DNA from: Enterobacter pseudoroggenkampii
GTDB lineage: Bacteria; Pseudomonadota; Gammaproteobacteria; Enterobacterales; Enterobacteriaceae
Length of the DNA stretch: 64,000 nt
Reading direction: 5' to 3'
Assembly (NCBI RefSeq): GCF_026420145.1
Contig: NZ_JAPMLV010000011.1
Span: forward strand, 1 to 64,000
Positions 34,373 through 45,489 of this stretch are shown here, one piece after another (the first letter of the stretch is position 1; each line of letters opens with the position of its first letter). The notes under the pieces are model-generated. The model had not been told where the DNA came from, searched no databases, and saw only the letters and a list, made by a program, of their open reading frames with translations. The position numbers and the translations under genes were made by a program.

Positions 34373-34522
34373 GACCGGGACTCCCAATGCAAAAAATATC
34401 GGACAGTTCGGTGGGCACACAGAAACAAATTGGGTTTCAGACCATTAAACAGCCTGACTCAGCGCGACGGGAATAGAGCAGTCGCTGACAACCACTAAGG
34501 CCATCAGCAAGAGGAGATAGCC

Positions 34523-34666
34523 TTAGGAGTTGTTCCTGGATGACAGGGAATTGAGCCAGTATCTACTGGGTGTGTCCAAGGCGAATGTCCTCTTAGCGTA
34601 ATCGTGCGCGCATGTTACGCCAGCTATAACTGCGGCGTCAACACGCAACGGAACGCTGAAGGGCAT
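34523..34666 (-). CDS. corL: CorL, corA leader peptide
   Basis: A 47-codon ORF (begins MPFSVPLRVDAAV, ends SLSSRNNS) lies 150 bp upstream of corA, with AAGG seven bases before its ATG. In Salmonella, translation of the corA leader ORF corL controls Rho-dependent termination ahead of corA. The position, strand and size here fit that gene. The promoter is probably near 34681-34710 (a TATACA -10 with a poor -35), just beyond the uvrD stop. The peptide itself may have no separate function. Confidence 0.78.
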   Translation of the reverse strand: MPFSVPLRVDAAVIAGVTCAHDYAKRTFALDTPSRYWLNSLSSRNNS

Positions 34667-34728
34667 TAATTGACCTTCACTGTATAAGGCTAGCAGATTA
34701 TTACAAAATAATGATATTTTTCTGAATG

Positions 34729-36891
34729 TTAGACTGTTTCCAGCTTGGCGTAGGCCGCCACCAGCCATTTGATCCCCTGCCCCTGGAACGCCACCTGCAG
34801 GCGGCTATGCTCGCCGCTGCCTTCCAGATTCACAATGGTACCTTCGCCAAACTTCGAATGGCGCACGCGCTGGCCCAGCTTGTAGCCGGTATCGGTTTCC
34901 GCAATCGGCGAGCCCATGCGCTGATGGCTGACCGGACGGCTGATGCTCGCCCGCAGACGCACCTCCTCCACGCACTCTTCCGGCAGTTCACCGATAAAGC
35001 GCGACGGACGGTGGTAGACCTCTTTACCGTACAGACGGCGGGTTTCGGCGTAGGTCAGCGTCAGCTTTTGCATCGCGCGCGTCACACCCACGTAGGCCAG
35101 ACGACGCTCCTCTTCCAGACGCCCGCCCTCATCCAGCGACATCTGGCTCGGGAACATCCCCTCTTCCATCCCGACGATGAACACCTGCGGGAACTCCAGA
35201 CCTTTGGCGGAGTGCAGGGTCATCAGCTGAACCGCATCCTGCCAGGTGTCCGCCTGCCCTTCGCCCGCTTCCAGCGCGGCGTGGGAGAGGAACGCCTGCA
35301 GCGGCATCAGGTCTTCGTCTTCTTCGTTGTAGCTGAACTGGCGCGTTGCCGTGACCAGTTCCTCTAAGTTCTCAATTCGGGTCTGGCCCTTCTCGCCTTT
35401 TTCCTGCTCGTACATGGTGCGCAGGCCGGAGTCTTTAATCACCCGGTCGGTCTGCACGTGCAGCGGCATGTCCGCGGTTTCCTGCGCCAGGGCGTCAATC
35501 AGCTCAAGGAAGCGCTGTAGAGCGCTGGCCGCGCGTCCGGCAAGGGCCTTTTCCTGCAGCAGCTCGCGGCACGCCTGCCACAGCGTCAGCTGGCGGTCGC
35601 GCGAGGCCTGACGCACCACGTCCAGCGTACGGTCGCCAATCCCGCGGGTTGGGGTGTTCACCACGCGTTCAAACGCCGCGTCGTCGTTACGGTTGGCAAT
35701 CAGACGCAGATACGAGAGCGCATCTTTGATTTCCTGACGTTCGAAGAAGCGCATGCCGCCGTAAATCCGGTACGGCATGCTCACCTGCAGCAGCGCCTCT
35801 TCCAGCACGCGCGACTGGGCGTTGCTGCGGTAAAGAATGGCGCACTGCTCCAGCGCGCCGCCGTTGTCCTGCCAGGTTTTGATGCGGTTGACCACGAAGC
35901 GCGCTTCGTCGAGTTCGTTAAACGCGCAGTAAATCGAAATCGGTTCGCCGTCGACGCCGTCGGTCCACAGCTTTTTACCCAGACGCCCGTTGTTGTTCTC
36001 AATCAGGGCGTTGGCCGCGCTCAGAATGTTGCTGGTTGAGCGGTAGTTCTGCTCCAGACGGATAGTTTCCGCGCCGGGAAAATCGTTGAGGAAGCGCTGG
36101 ATGTTCTCCACCTGCGCCCCGCGCCAGCCGTAGATCGACTGGTCATCATCGCCCACGATCATTACCTTGCCGGTATCACCGGCCAGCAGGCGGATCCACG
36201 CGTACTGGATGTTGTTGGTATCCTGGAATTCATCCACCAGGATATTGGTGAAGCGTTCACGGTAGTGCTGCAGGATGTGCGGCTTGTTGAGCCACAGCTC
36301 GTGGGCGCGCAGCAGCAGCTCGGCAAAATCCACCAGGCCGGCGCGATCGCACGCTTCCTGATAGGCCTTGTAGACGTTCTGCCAGGTCTGCTCGACCGGG
36401 TTGCCGAAGCTCTGAATGTGGTGCGGGCGCAGCCCCTCGTCTTTCTGACCGTTGATGTACCACATCGCCTGACGCGGCGGCCACTGCTTCTCGTCGAGGT
36501 TCATCGCCTTGATCAGGCGCTTCAGCAGACGGAGCTGGTCTTCGCTGTCGAGGATCTGAAAATCCTGCGGCAGGTTGGCGTCCATGTGGTGCGCACGCAG
36601 CAGGCGGTGCGCCAGGCCGTGGAAGGTACCGACCCACATGCCGCCCTGGCTGGTGCCCATCAGCTGGGCGATACGGTGGCGCATCTCCGCCGCCGCCTTG
36701 TTGGTGAACGTCACCGCCATGATGGAGTACGGCGAGCAGTTCTCCACGCTCTGCAGCCAGGCGATACGGTGAACCAGCACGCGCGTCTTACCACTGCCCG
36801 CCCCAGCCAGCACCAGCAGGTTGGTGCGCGAGGCGGCAACCGCGTCACGCTGTTTGTCATTAAGGCTGTCGAGCAGGTAAGAAACGTCCAT
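34729..36891 (-). CDS. uvrD: UvrD, DNA helicase II
   Basis: UvrD is the SF1 3'-5' helicase of nucleotide excision repair and mismatch repair. The ATG at 36891 gives 720 residues as in E. coli; an ATG four codons upstream is also open. Walker A is LAGAGSGKTRVL, followed by DEFQDTN, GDDDQSIYGWRGA, LEQNYRST and the VTRAM region. A LexA box upstream shows SOS control. It is followed by the corA leader. Confidence 0.98.
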   Translation of the reverse strand: MDVSYLLDSLNDKQRDAVAASRTNLLVLAGAGSGKTRVLVHRIAWLQSVENCSPYSIMAVTFTNKAAAEMRHRIAQLMGTSQGGMWVGTFHGLAHRLLRAHHMDANLPQDFQILDSEDQLRLLKRLIKAMNLDEKQWPPRQAMWYINGQKDEGLRPHHIQSFGNPVEQTWQNVYKAYQEACDRAGLVDFAELLLRAHELWLNKPHILQHYRERFTNILVDEFQDTNNIQYAWIRLLAGDTGKVMIVGDDDQSIYGWRGAQVENIQRFLNDFPGAETIRLEQNYRSTSNILSAANALIENNNGRLGKKLWTDGVDGEPISIYCAFNELDEARFVVNRIKTWQDNGGALEQCAILYRSNAQSRVLEEALLQVSMPYRIYGGMRFFERQEIKDALSYLRLIANRNDDAAFERVVNTPTRGIGDRTLDVVRQASRDRQLTLWQACRELLQEKALAGRAASALQRFLELIDALAQETADMPLHVQTDRVIKDSGLRTMYEQEKGEKGQTRIENLEELVTATRQFSYNEEDEDLMPLQAFLSHAALEAGEGQADTWQDAVQLMTLHSAKGLEFPQVFIVGMEEGMFPSQMSLDEGGRLEEERRLAYVGVTRAMQKLTLTYAETRRLYGKEVYHRPSRFIGELPEECVEEVRLRASISRPVSHQRMGSPIAETDTGYKLGQRVRHSKFGEGTIVNLEGSGEHSRLQVAFQGQGIKWLVAAYAKLETV

Positions 36892-36939
36892 TGGCACCGT
36901 CACGTCATGTCGGGCAGGCGAATAGCATTCGCCAAAACC

Positions 36940-36955
36940 CTGTTAATTTATACAG
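36940..36955. promoter_or_regulatory. LexA (SOS) box of uvrD
   Basis: CTGTTAATTTATACAG matches the LexA consensus CTG-N10-CAG with the full CTGT/ACAG arms. It lies 48 bp upstream of the uvrD start and 13 bp downstream of the yigB stop codon, as in E. coli. Confidence 0.93.
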
Positions 36956-36967
36956 AACAATTGATGA

Positions 36968-37684
36968 TTATATCAGCGTCGTGAGGGATGCCAACCGCGA
37001 AATTTCCACGTGCGGCAGAAGACGGCTATCGGAGGCGATCATCAGGTCAGCGTTTTCCGGCTTGATCCAGCAGGCCTGCATGCCGCAGCGGATAGCGCCA
37101 GCCACGTCTGTGGTCAGGTCATCCCCCACGTGCAGGATCTCACCCAGCGGCAGCTTAAGCTTATCTGCCGCCAGATGGTACATGTCACTGAACGGCTTCG
37201 CGCGCCCGTGAGGACCCGCACGCAGCACGAACTCAAAATAATCACTCAGGCCAAACAGCTCCGGCTGGGCATTGCCGTTGGTGATGGCCACCAGCGGCCA
37301 CTTTTCTGCAAGCTTCGCCAGCGTGTCGTGGGTTTCCTGCGGCACGTCGATACGGCTGCGCCATTTGGCGAAGTTTTCCATGGCCGCTTCGGCACCGATG
37401 GCCGCGTCCTGCACGCTCAGACCCACGTTGAGCATCGCCTGCTCTACCGCACGACGACGCCATTCGGTCACGTCGTGGTAAATATCCGGCTCGGTCTCCC
37501 GCAGGGACTGGCGCAGCTTCTGGAAATCCTTGTTCTGTATCGCCTTCAGCGCGGGATGGTAGTTCTGCACGAACGCCAGCGACTCCTGCTCGGTACGCAG
37601 GATCACCTCGCGGTTGTCATAAAGGGTGTCATCAAGGTCAAACGTCAGGGCTGAGATCTGACCGAGTGGGCGGTAAAAACGCAT
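36968..37684 (-). CDS. yigB: YigB, HAD-family FMN phosphatase
   Basis: YigB dephosphorylates FMN to riboflavin and acts on other small phosphates. The 238-residue protein has HAD motif [13 protein letters not shown], motif [11 protein letters not shown], and motif [15 protein letters not shown]. Its start codon shares one base with the xerC stop (TAATG), so it is coupled to the dapF-yigA-xerC operon. Confidence 0.95.
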   Translation of the reverse strand: MRFYRPLGQISALTFDLDDTLYDNREVILRTEQESLAFVQNYHPALKAIQNKDFQKLRQSLRETEPDIYHDVTEWRRRAVEQAMLNVGLSVQDAAIGAEAAMENFAKWRSRIDVPQETHDTLAKLAEKWPLVAITNGNAQPELFGLSDYFEFVLRAGPHGRAKPFSDMYHLAADKLKLPLGEILHVGDDLTTDVAGAIRCGMQACWIKPENADLMIASDSRLLPHVEISRLASLTTLI

Positions 37685-38586
37685 TATTTCCCCCGTTTGG
37701 CGCGTGGATGCGCCGCGTCATACACCGAGGCAAGGTGCTGGAAGTCTAAGTGAGTATAGATTTGAGTGGTAGACAGATTTGCGTGCCCGAGGAGCTCCTG
37801 CACGCCGCGCAGATCGCCGCTCGACTCAAGCATATGTGTTGCAAAGGAGTGGCGCAGCTTGTGCGGATGCACGTGGCTGTTCAGCCCCTGCTTAATGCCC
37901 CACTCCGCAAAGCGCTTCTGCACGTTACGCGCCGAGATCCGCTTGCCGAGTTTCGACAGGAACAGCGCATCTTCGTCGGAGCCAAACAGCCCGCGCAGGT
38001 CAAGCCAGTGCTCAATCCAGGAGACCGCGTTGCGGCCAATCGGCAGGCGGCGCTCTTTGCTGCCCTTACCCATCACCCACACTTCACCAGATTCCAGATC
38101 GAGATGCTTGAGGTCAAGGTTGACGAGCTCAGACAGACGCAGGCCTGCGCCGTACATCACCTCCAGCATCGCGCGGTCGCGTACGGCAAGCGGATCGTTA
38201 AGGTCGATATCCAGCAGGTGGTTTACGTCGTCGACGTCGATATTTTTGGGCAGATGGCGCGGGGCTTTCGGCGTGGCGATGCCCTTTGCCGGGTTGGCTT
38301 TTAAACCGCCCTGGCTGACCAGCCAGTCGAAGAAACTGCGCAGCGCTGAGAGCCTGAGCGCCAGGCTCGCCGGGCTGAGATTTTTTTTACGGCTACGCAC
38401 GACGAACCCGCGTACCGTCGCAGCGTCACATTGTTGCCAGCTTTTCAGGCCGATCTCGTCGGCGATCTGCATGATGGCATCAAGCTGACGCTGATAGTTA
38501 AGCAGCGTAATGGGGCTGAGATGGCGTTCCACGCCGAGATAGCGCAGAAAGCGCGAAACGTCAGTAGCGAGCAGTCCGTCCGTCAT
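37684..38586 (-). CDS. xerC: XerC, tyrosine recombinase for chromosome dimer resolution
   Basis: XerC works with XerD at dif (and plasmid cer sites) to resolve chromosome dimers. The 300-residue protein has a SAM-like N-terminal DNA-binding domain and the catalytic set: arginine in [11 protein letters not shown], lysine in [10 protein letters not shown], HxxR in [14 protein letters not shown], and the nucleophile tyrosine in [12 protein letters not shown]. The gene overlaps yigA by 4 bp and yigB by 1 bp. Confidence 0.97.
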   Translation of the reverse strand: MTDGLLATDVSRFLRYLGVERHLSPITLLNYQRQLDAIMQIADEIGLKSWQQCDAATVRGFVVRSRKKNLSPASLALRLSALRSFFDWLVSQGGLKANPAKGIATPKAPRHLPKNIDVDDVNHLLDIDLNDPLAVRDRAMLEVMYGAGLRLSELVNLDLKHLDLESGEVWVMGKGSKERRLPIGRNAVSWIEHWLDLRGLFGSDEDALFLSKLGKRISARNVQKRFAEWGIKQGLNSHVHPHKLRHSFATHMLESSGDLRGVQELLGHANLSTTQIYTHLDFQHLASVYDAAHPRAKRGK

Positions 38587-39290
38587 ACGCGCTCAATCCA
38601 GCGCTCCAGCAGCTCGGGCAGCATCAGGGCGATCTCCTGCAGCAGGTGGGTGGCTTGCCCTTGCTCATAGTGATGCGCATCGCGGCTGGTAAATAACATG
38701 ACCCCCAGGTCGCCGTCGCGCCCCATCAGCGACATCGCCACCGAGCCAATCGCTTTGGCTTCCGGCAACACCACCAGTAGCTCAGGCCCGTTCAGCGGCC
38801 CCAGATAGTGGTGCTCATGGCCCAGACGCTGAATGCGCAGCGGTTCAAACGCCTGACGGCTCAGTGCCAGATGGGTAAACCCCGACGGCGCGCCAATGCG
38901 CCAGCGGTCAGGGAACAGGCGAATCGTTGCGCCTGCTAGCCCCAGCTCCCGAGCCCAGCGGTGGAAGCGGCTGAGGAACTCGTCAAGACTGTGCGCCGAC
39001 GCCAGACGCGCCTGCAGATGCAGCAGACGATAGAACAGGCTTTCGTTGGTGCTGGCCTGCTCCATCAGCAGCGTCATGTTCTCTTCGAGCTGGTTGATGT
39101 GGTTGCGCGCGCGCGCCATGTGCCATTCCACCAGCGACACGGTCCCGCGAACCGGATGCGGCACGCGCATCTCTTCGACAACGCGTGCATTGCGAATAAA
39201 AAACTCAGGATTGCGCAGCAGATAATCAACAACAGCTCTGTCGTCCAGTTCCGTCACTGTTTCCTGCAGTTCTTCCCCTGGTTGTTTCAT
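38583..39290 (-). CDS. yigA: YigA, DUF484 protein
   Basis: This 235-residue protein belongs to family DUF484, which has a GAF-like fold. Its function is unknown. A conserved N-terminal region ([12 protein letters not shown]) is followed by a predicted coiled segment ([18 protein letters not shown]) and the GAF-like part. It sits between dapF and xerC with 4-bp overlaps on both sides, the arrangement found across enterobacteria. Confidence 0.93.
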   Translation of the reverse strand: MKQPGEELQETVTELDDRAVVDYLLRNPEFFIRNARVVEEMRVPHPVRGTVSLVEWHMARARNHINQLEENMTLLMEQASTNESLFYRLLHLQARLASAHSLDEFLSRFHRWARELGLAGATIRLFPDRWRIGAPSGFTHLALSRQAFEPLRIQRLGHEHHYLGPLNGPELLVVLPEAKAIGSVAMSLMGRDGDLGVMLFTSRDAHHYEQGQATHLLQEIALMLPELLERWIERV

Positions 39291-40111
39291 AGATGGATAA
39301 ACCCGTCATAGACATGTGCCGCCGGGCCAGTCATATACAGTGGATGACCCGGTCCTTTCCAGGCGATATCAAGCCGACCGCCCGGTAATTCCACGCGAAC
39401 CTCTTCTGCCAGTAACCCCTGAGAGATGCCCACGGCCACCGCCGCACAGGCACCGCTTCCGCAGGCCTGAGTCTCACCCGCGCCGCGCTCGTAAACCCGC
39501 AGGCGAATGTGCTCGCGCTTCACCACCTGCATAAAACCGATGTTCGCGCGCTCCGGGAAACGTTCGTGGCTTTCCAGCACCGGGCCGAGCGTTTCGACCG
39601 CGGCGGTTTGCACATCATCAACCTGAATCACGCAGTGTGGGTTACCCATTGAGACGACGCCGCACAATACTGTCTGCTCGGCCGCACGCATAATATAGGT
39701 CTTTTCCGCTTTGTTTGCGCGAAACGGCACGACGGAGGGCTCGAAGTTAGGCTCGCCCATGTTCACGCGCACCAGCTCATCATCGGTGACGCTAAGCACC
39801 ATGCGACCATTGGCCGTGCTGACGCGAATATCACGCTTGTTGGTCAGCCCTTTCAGACGCACAAAGCGGGCGAAACAGCGCGCGCCGTTGCCGCACTGGT
39901 TAACTTCGCTGCCGTCCGCGTTAAAAATACGGTAGTGGAAATCGAGGTCGGGGTCGTACGGCGGCTCAACCACCAGCAGCTGATCGAACCCCACGCCCAG
40001 ATGCCGATCCGCCAGGCGACGGATCAGTTCCGGGGAGAAAAACACATTCTGCGTTACCGCGTCGACGACCATAAAATCGTTGCCAAGGCCATGCATTTTA
40101 GAGAACTGCAT
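39287..40111 (-). CDS. dapF: DapF, diaminopimelate epimerase
   Basis: DapF interconverts LL- and meso-diaminopimelate for lysine and peptidoglycan synthesis. The 274-residue protein has the two catalytic cysteines in [12 protein letters not shown] (near 73) and [12 protein letters not shown] (near 217). The second of two adjacent ATGs (40111) has GGAG six bases upstream and gives the E. coli length; the first ATG (40123) would add four residues. Confidence 0.97.
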   Translation of the reverse strand: MQFSKMHGLGNDFMVVDAVTQNVFFSPELIRRLADRHLGVGFDQLLVVEPPYDPDLDFHYRIFNADGSEVNQCGNGARCFARFVRLKGLTNKRDIRVSTANGRMVLSVTDDELVRVNMGEPNFEPSVVPFRANKAEKTYIMRAAEQTVLCGVVSMGNPHCVIQVDDVQTAAVETLGPVLESHERFPERANIGFMQVVKREHIRLRVYERGAGETQACGSGACAAVAVGISQGLLAEEVRVELPGGRLDIAWKGPGHPLYMTGPAAHVYDGFIHL

Positions 40112-40146
40112 CATTTGCTCCATTGCGCGGGTACAGAACGTTGTCG

Positions 40147-40350
40147 TCAGAGATTAACCTGAGTCGGGCCACCGTTGTCGCCACGGTCGTTAGTGTTTGG
40201 CGTGGTAGACTCAATGCCGCTGTTAACCGGTTTCGTCGGCGGCGGTGCGGTTTTATCCGCAGGTGGGAAGTACAGTGGTCCCTTCAGTCCGCAGCCAGTC
40301 AGGCTAAACAGCGTGATGAGAACGGCAAGCGTTCGGAAAGCGTTTTTCAT
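40147..40350 (-). CDS. lptM: LptM (YifL), LPS assembly lipoprotein
   Basis: This 67-residue lipoprotein has a signal peptide ending in the lipobox LTGC, with lipidated Cys20. The mature N-terminus is [13 protein letters not shown] and a disordered proline/asparagine-rich tail follows. In E. coli LptM (YifL) binds the LptD-LptE translocon and helps form its correct disulfides. It lies 35 bp upstream of dapF on the same strand and is divergent from cyaY. Confidence 0.93.
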   Translation of the reverse strand: MKNAFRTLAVLITLFSLTGCGLKGPLYFPPADKTAPPPTKPVNSGIESTTPNTNDRGDNGGPTQVNL

Positions 40351-40485
40351 TATAAAGTTGCCCGTAAGTTCAAATCTGTTTCTATCATCGCAGGAGAAGA
40401 CACAAAAGCAAGAGTTTGCCGCTTTCCTGCAACGGGAATTATTTAGGGTTATACTGCCGGCATCACGAAAAACAGGAACAAAACC

Positions 40486-40806
40486 ATGAACGACAGTGAA
40501 TTCCATCGCCTTGCCGACAACCTGTGGATGACCATCGAAGAGCGTATTGACGACTGGGACGGCGACAGCGATATCGATTGTGAAATTAACGGCGGTATTC
40601 TGACCCTGAGCTTCGAAAATGGCAGCAAAATTATTATTAACCGCCAGGAGCCGCTTCACCAGGTCTGGCTGGCCGCGAAACAGGGCGGCTATCATTTCGA
40701 TCTGAAAGACGGGGAATGGGTTTGCGACCGCAGCGGCGTAACGTTCTGGGATCTGCTGGAACAGGCGTCGACCGCGCAGGCGGGTGAGACAGTGAGTTTC
40801 AGGTAG
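40486..40806 (+). CDS. cyaY: CyaY, bacterial frataxin
   Basis: CyaY is the frataxin homologue; it binds iron and the IscS desulfurase and tunes iron-sulfur cluster assembly. The 106-residue protein has the acidic first helix ([14 protein letters not shown]) and the strand region [20 protein letters not shown], followed by HQVWLAAK and [14 protein letters not shown]. Its length equals E. coli CyaY. It converges on cyaA across a BIME. Confidence 0.97.
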   Translation: MNDSEFHRLADNLWMTIEERIDDWDGDSDIDCEINGGILTLSFENGSKIIINRQEPLHQVWLAAKQGGYHFDLKDGEWVCDRSGVTFWDLLEQASTAQAGETVSFR

Positions 40807-40813
40807 TTTTGTC

Positions 40814-40889
40814 GCCCGGTGGCGGCTACGCCTTACCGGGCCTACAACGGCTCGAACCGTAGGCCGGGTAAGCGTTAGCGCCACCCGGC
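40814..40889. repeat. REP/BIME between cyaY and cyaA
   Basis: Two REP palindromes in opposite orientation, GCCCGGTGGCGGCTACGCC (40814-40845) and GTAGGCCGGGTAAGCGTTAG (40859-40889), flank a short CAACGGCTCGAAC spacer. They fill the gap between two convergent genes and probably act as a 3'-end mRNA stabiliser or terminator aid. Confidence 0.8.
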
Positions 40890-40897
40890 GAAAAGAG

Positions 40898-43441
40898 TCA
40901 GGAAAAATACTGCTGCAACAGCGGCGCGGTGTCCTGATTGGCAGGCGCGGCAGGCGTGACGGCCTGGGTGCGGAACGGAATCACCTGCGTACGGCCGTCG
41001 ACGTTCACAATCTGGTAGAACTGCGGCAGGTTAAAGTTGATAAAGCTTGAGCCGTAGGTAAAGCGGTCATGCGAAGAGGAGTAGAAGCGGCTGACGTCGC
41101 GCACCAGCTCCTCTTTACTGCCTTCACAATGGTGATACACCTCGGCGCGGTTGGTCTCATCCAGAATGTAGATGTTGAACCCGGCATCGTCGCCCGACTC
41201 TTCAAAGAAGAACTGAATAATCCCTTCGCTGGCAAAGCCGTCCACCACCTGCGGCAGCTTAACGTGGTTGGTTTCCACCTGCACCGACAGACCGTGCAGC
41301 TTGTTATGCGAAATCGCGCCGTAGAATTCGATGGCGTTTTCCAGCTTCTGTACCGACACGTTCAGGCGCTCGAAGAACAGGCCCCAGGTCTGACCGGAGA
41401 CGCGCAGTGCTTTAAAGCGCCCGGTTTCCTGACGGGTACTGGAGAGACGCAGTTCGATACACTCAGAAACCAGCTGCTGCACGCGGGTACGAATCAACCC
41501 ACGCAGGTGCTGGCTGTAGCAGAACACTTCCACGCTGTCCGGCGGCGCGGCATCCTGGTGCATCTTGCCGAGGATGGTTTTCAGCGCCTCGATCATCGCC
41601 TGCTCGCCGTTGAAGTGCAGGGTACGCACTTCGTTCCACGAGTTGCGATAGAGCAGGTCCACGCTGCCGACCAGGCAGTTTTGCTGCTCGCCAAAGCTAA
41701 AGACGTCCAGCTTGCGGAAGTCAAAATGGACCACCTGATTGCGGAAGGCCGCCGTCGGGTCGTATTCCAGGTTGACGATGATCGCCAGATGGCGAATCTC
41801 GCACGGGCTGTAGAGCGCTTTCGGCGTTGGGGCAGGCAGATGCAGCGGGAAGTGGTGCGACACATCCGCGACCATCTCCTGCAGCTTAGCGAGATCGACC
41901 ACCTCGTTGCCTTTGATAAACAGGCGCGTACGCGAGGTCAGCAGGCCGTTAAACCAGGCCCAGGCCACCAGCTTGTTCAGATAGCGGTTATATTCCAGCG
42001 GCTGATGGCTGATGATTGAATCCATGCTTGGCGCACGGTTGTACAGATACCACCCGGTGCGGTTCGCGCGGCCCGGCGGCACGTAGATAAAGGTCAGGTT
42101 CGGTTCTGACAGGTCAGGCGAAATCTGCGGGTTAACCAGGGTGACTTTGCCCGGCAGCGCTTCAAACGCGGCGTACAGCTTACGGGTCAATACCCCGATG
42201 TCCTGCGGGCTGGCGGAAACGCTGAGGTTGTTACGGCGCGCAAAGCGGATCAGATTACGGTAGCTTTGCATCATCGCATCGAGCAGTTCGTTGTGCGCTT
42301 CACGCACCTGATCGATTTTCCAGTTGGCCCGGTTGTCGAGCATGGACAGACGCGCTTCGTCCCATCCCCACTCTTTCACTAACTGACTGACCACTTCACG
42401 ACGCCAGCCCACGCAGGCGCGCTCGCGGCTCAATTTCTCACAGACTTTGAGATAGAAACATCGACGCACCAGGTCAAGACGCGTGGTGTCATCAATGGCT
42501 TTCAGGTATTCGGTCACGCGCTCCAGCATCATGCAGTAGGCGTCCAGCCCGAAGGAGACGATTTCCCCGTCGTGCAAACGCTGCTTGATATCTTTCGCCA
42601 GCAGGCGCGGCGTAGGGTATTCCCAGGAATAGGCTTCAAGCAGCAGCGTTTTCAGCACCGCTTTGTACGGTGAGTCGATACTCTTATAGAGCTGCCAGAG
42701 GCTTGCGCCGAAATACTCTTCTGCTGACAGGGAACTCAGGCCGCCAAGGTCCAGCCATTCGTTTGGCGTCAGTACGCCCTGCGCGTAAAGCGACATGACG
42801 TAATCATCGTAATGCTCTTCTTCTTCGCACGGGACCATATTCCACAGAATACGCTTCCCGGCCAGGCGCACAGCAGTACGGTAAAATTCATCCAGCAATA
42901 AGATGTGCTGAGTCGAGCCGCAGTCTTCACCACCCAGACTGCCGCTTTCGTTATGGCGGAAACGGTTTTCATCAATCAGGAAGAAGCTCACTTCCACACC
43001 GAGCGATGCCGCCCAGCTCTCCAGCAGGCTGCATTTACGCTGCAGCAGCTGACGCTCGTCGTTATCGAGCCAGGACTGATGGCAGACCCAGATGTCCAGG
43101 TCCGAAGAACAGCTTTGCCCTACCGATGAGGTGCTCCCCATTGAGTAAACGCCGGTAATCGGCAGTTCACCTTTCGGGGACTCCTGTGGCGGCATGCCGC
43201 GGTAGAGTTCCAGCTCGTTCAAATAATGCTGTTGGGTTTCATCAGGCGTGAAAAGGCAAATGCCCTGGGGAACGTTACCATCAAGGTAGCCAGGCATCAG
43301 CGGGTGGTGATAGTGCAATAATGTCGGCAGCAGACTGTATACCTGCTGGAAAGCAGGGCCCATAGCAGCAAGCGCGCGATCCACACGCAGTTGATTTATG
43401 GCATCCAGTCTCTGTTTCAGAGTCTCAATATAGAGGTACAA
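40898..43441 (-). CDS. cyaA: CyaA, class I adenylate cyclase
   Basis: CyaA makes cyclic AMP and is activated by phosphorylated EIIA-Glc. The 847-residue protein has the N-terminal catalytic domain (nucleotidyltransferase-like [18 protein letters not shown] near residue 105) and the C-terminal regulatory half. Translation starts at TTG (43439-43441), the weak start codon also used in E. coli cyaA, which limits synthesis. The CRP-repressed promoter P2 lies about 150 bp upstream. It is divergent from hemC. Confidence 0.97.
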   Translation of the reverse strand: MYLYIETLKQRLDAINQLRVDRALAAMGPAFQQVYSLLPTLLHYHHPLMPGYLDGNVPQGICLFTPDETQQHYLNELELYRGMPPQESPKGELPITGVYSMGSTSSVGQSCSSDLDIWVCHQSWLDNDERQLLQRKCSLLESWAASLGVEVSFFLIDENRFRHNESGSLGGEDCGSTQHILLLDEFYRTAVRLAGKRILWNMVPCEEEEHYDDYVMSLYAQGVLTPNEWLDLGGLSSLSAEEYFGASLWQLYKSIDSPYKAVLKTLLLEAYSWEYPTPRLLAKDIKQRLHDGEIVSFGLDAYCMMLERVTEYLKAIDDTTRLDLVRRCFYLKVCEKLSRERACVGWRREVVSQLVKEWGWDEARLSMLDNRANWKIDQVREAHNELLDAMMQSYRNLIRFARRNNLSVSASPQDIGVLTRKLYAAFEALPGKVTLVNPQISPDLSEPNLTFIYVPPGRANRTGWYLYNRAPSMDSIISHQPLEYNRYLNKLVAWAWFNGLLTSRTRLFIKGNEVVDLAKLQEMVADVSHHFPLHLPAPTPKALYSPCEIRHLAIIVNLEYDPTAAFRNQVVHFDFRKLDVFSFGEQQNCLVGSVDLLYRNSWNEVRTLHFNGEQAMIEALKTILGKMHQDAAPPDSVEVFCYSQHLRGLIRTRVQQLVSECIELRLSSTRQETGRFKALRVSGQTWGLFFERLNVSVQKLENAIEFYGAISHNKLHGLSVQVETNHVKLPQVVDGFASEGIIQFFFEESGDDAGFNIYILDETNRAEVYHHCEGSKEELVRDVSRFYSSSHDRFTYGSSFINFNLPQFYQIVNVDGRTQVIPFRTQAVTPAAPANQDTAPLLQQYFS

Positions 43442-43578
43442 GACGTATCGCCTGATGTTTCCGGGTGTCGCAGCTATTCAAAACACGAGTAACAGCGGAC
43501 CCGCAGTATTTCAAAAAGATAACCGTTACCCTTTTTCGCCCTTATCATTTTTGGTGGTACCGACGAAAAAATGGTCTA

Positions 43579-43617
43579 AAACGTGATCAATTTAACACCT
43601 TGCCGGTTGACCGTAAA
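43579..43617 (-). promoter_or_regulatory. cyaA promoter P2 with overlapping CRP site
   Basis: On the minus strand a -35 TTTACG (43612-43617) and a -10 TAAATT (43589-43594) are 17 bp apart. A CRP-like site with GTGATCAATTTAACAC on the plus strand (about 43579-43600) covers the -10 region, so CRP-cAMP would block the promoter: negative feedback as in E. coli. The 348-bp region from 43442 to 43790 also must hold the hemC promoter, which I could not place with confidence. Confidence 0.8.
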
Positions 43618-43790
43618 GAAAGATGCACTACATACAAGTGTAGCACCGTTCTGTACGTGTAAATTCCTGAATACGGCTATGGCTGGCGAATACGCCGCCT
43701 TGTCCCTCTCACGCTTCATCAACCGTAAAACTGCCATCCCAGAGTCAACAATGTTAGGATGGTTAGCGATTGATAATGACGGTAACAAGC

Positions 43791-44732
43791 ATGTTAGACA
43801 ATGTTTTGAGAATTGCCACACGCCAAAGCCCTCTCGCGCTCTGGCAGGCACATTATGTGAAGCAGCGCCTTGAGGCCTGCCACAGTGGATTGCGCGTCGA
43901 GCTGGTACCGATGGTCACGCGCGGTGACGTGATCCTCGATACGCCCCTGGCGAAAGTGGGCGGCAAAGGCCTGTTTGTCAAAGAACTGGAACTGGCATTG
44001 CTTGAGAACCGCGCCGATATCGCCGTACATTCGATGAAAGACGTACCCGTCGAGTTCCCGGAAGGGCTGGGGCTGGTGACTATCTGCGAGCGCGAAGATC
44101 CGCGCGATGCGTTTGTCTCTAACCACTATGACTCCCTCGACGCGCTGCCAGAAGGTAGCGTGGTTGGCACGTCCAGTTTACGCCGTCAGTGTCAGCTGGC
44201 GGAACGTCGTCCTGACCTGATCATTCGCTCGCTGCGCGGTAACGTCGGCACGCGTCTGGGCAAGCTGGATAACGGCGATTACGATGCCATTATCCTCGCC
44301 GTTGCCGGCCTGAAGCGTCTGGGGCTGGAGTCGCGCATTCGCGTGGCGTTACCGCCAGAGCTGTCGCTGCCGGCCGTGGGCCAGGGTGCCGTCGGCATCG
44401 AGTGCCGTCTGGACGATGCGCGTACCCGCGAACTGCTCGCACCGCTGAACCATGACGATACCGCTACCCGCGTAAAAGCCGAGCGTGCGATGAATACCCG
44501 CCTCGAAGGGGGATGCCAGGTTCCAATTGGCAGCTATGCTGAATTGACGAATGGCGAACTGTGGCTGCGCGCGCTGGTGGGCGCCCCGGACGGTTCGCAG
44601 ATGGTACGCGGCGAACGTCGCGGTAAAGCGCAAGATGCCGAGCAGCTTGGCGTTTCGCTGGCCGAAGAGTTACTGGATAACGGCGCCCGCGAGATTCTGG
44701 CTGACGTTTATAATGGAGAACCCCCTGCATGA
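43791..44732 (+). CDS. hemC: HemC, hydroxymethylbilane synthase
   Basis: HemC polymerises four porphobilinogen units into hydroxymethylbilane. The ATG at 43791 gives 313 residues, the E. coli length; an ATG seven codons upstream is also open. The dipyrromethane cofactor cysteine lies in [14 protein letters not shown] (near 242), and the catalytic aspartate segment is [18 protein letters not shown]. It overlaps hemD by 4 bp and heads the hemCDXY operon. Confidence 0.97.
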   Translation: MLDNVLRIATRQSPLALWQAHYVKQRLEACHSGLRVELVPMVTRGDVILDTPLAKVGGKGLFVKELELALLENRADIAVHSMKDVPVEFPEGLGLVTICEREDPRDAFVSNHYDSLDALPEGSVVGTSSLRRQCQLAERRPDLIIRSLRGNVGTRLGKLDNGDYDAIILAVAGLKRLGLESRIRVALPPELSLPAVGQGAVGIECRLDDARTRELLAPLNHDDTATRVKAERAMNTRLEGGCQVPIGSYAELTNGELWLRALVGAPDGSQMVRGERRGKAQDAEQLGVSLAEELLDNGAREILADVYNGEPPA

Positions 44733-45469
44733 GTATTCTCGTCACCCGCCCTTCTCCCGCAGGAGAGCAATTAGTGAGCCGTCTGCGCGCACTGGGGCAG
44801 GTGGCCTGGAGTTTTCCGCTCATAGAATTCTCCCCCGGTCGCGAGCTCTCTGCGCTCGCCGACCAGATGGATACCCTTCAGGACGGCGACCTGCTGTTTG
44901 CGCTGTCGCAACATGCCGTGGAATTTGCCCACGCGCAGTTGCAACAGCAGGGTTTGACCTGGCCAACCGCCCCCCGCTATTTCGCGATTGGCCGCACAAC
45001 GGCCCTGGCGCTGCATACCGTAAGCAGCGCGGACGTTCGTTACCCGTTAGATCGGGAAATCAGTGAAGTCTTGCTACAATTACCTGAATTACAAACTGTT
45101 GCCGGAAAGCGTGCGCTCATTTTGCGCGGTAATGGTGGCCGCGAACTGCTGGGCGAAACGCTGCGTGAACGTGGTGCAGACGTGACGTTCATTGAGTGCT
45201 ATCAGCGCTGTGCAAAACACTACGATGGCGCGGAAGAGGCGATGCGCTGGCACGCGCGCGGCATTAATACGCTGGTGGTCACCAGCGGTGAAATGTTACA
45301 ACAGCTTTGGTCGCTGATACCGCTTTGGTATCGCGAAAACTGGTTACTCCGCTGTCGGCTTCTGGTCGTCAGTGAGCGTCTGGCGAACCATGCCCGGGAA
45401 CTGGGCTGGCAGGATATTCGGATCGCTGATAACGCCGACAACGATGCGCTGCTGCGCGCATTACAATAA
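44729..45469 (+). CDS. hemD: HemD, uroporphyrinogen III synthase
   Basis: HemD cyclises hydroxymethylbilane with inversion of ring D. The 246-residue protein matches the E. coli size and begins with [16 protein letters not shown]. Like other HemD proteins it is poorly conserved; the visible landmarks are [13 protein letters not shown] and [16 protein letters not shown]. The start overlaps the hemC stop (ATGA). Confidence 0.96.
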   Translation: MSILVTRPSPAGEQLVSRLRALGQVAWSFPLIEFSPGRELSALADQMDTLQDGDLLFALSQHAVEFAHAQLQQQGLTWPTAPRYFAIGRTTALALHTVSSADVRYPLDREISEVLLQLPELQTVAGKRALILRGNGGRELLGETLRERGADVTFIECYQRCAKHYDGAEEAMRWHARGINTLVVTSGEMLQQLWSLIPLWYRENWLLRCRLLVVSERLANHARELGWQDIRIADNADNDALLRALQ

Positions 45470-45489
45470 CTCTCAAATGGGAAGCCATA

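Noticed and set aside
37684..38586. Tyrosine recombinase gene as a sign of an integrated element
   Set aside because: Length, motifs and operon context (dapF-yigA-xerC-yigB) identify it as housekeeping XerC; no attachment-site duplication or phage genes are nearby.
43583..43873. 96-codon open frame in the cyaA-hemC intergenic region
   Set aside because: It spans the cyaA P2 promoter and CRP site and runs into hemC in another frame; it has no ribosome site and no similarity.
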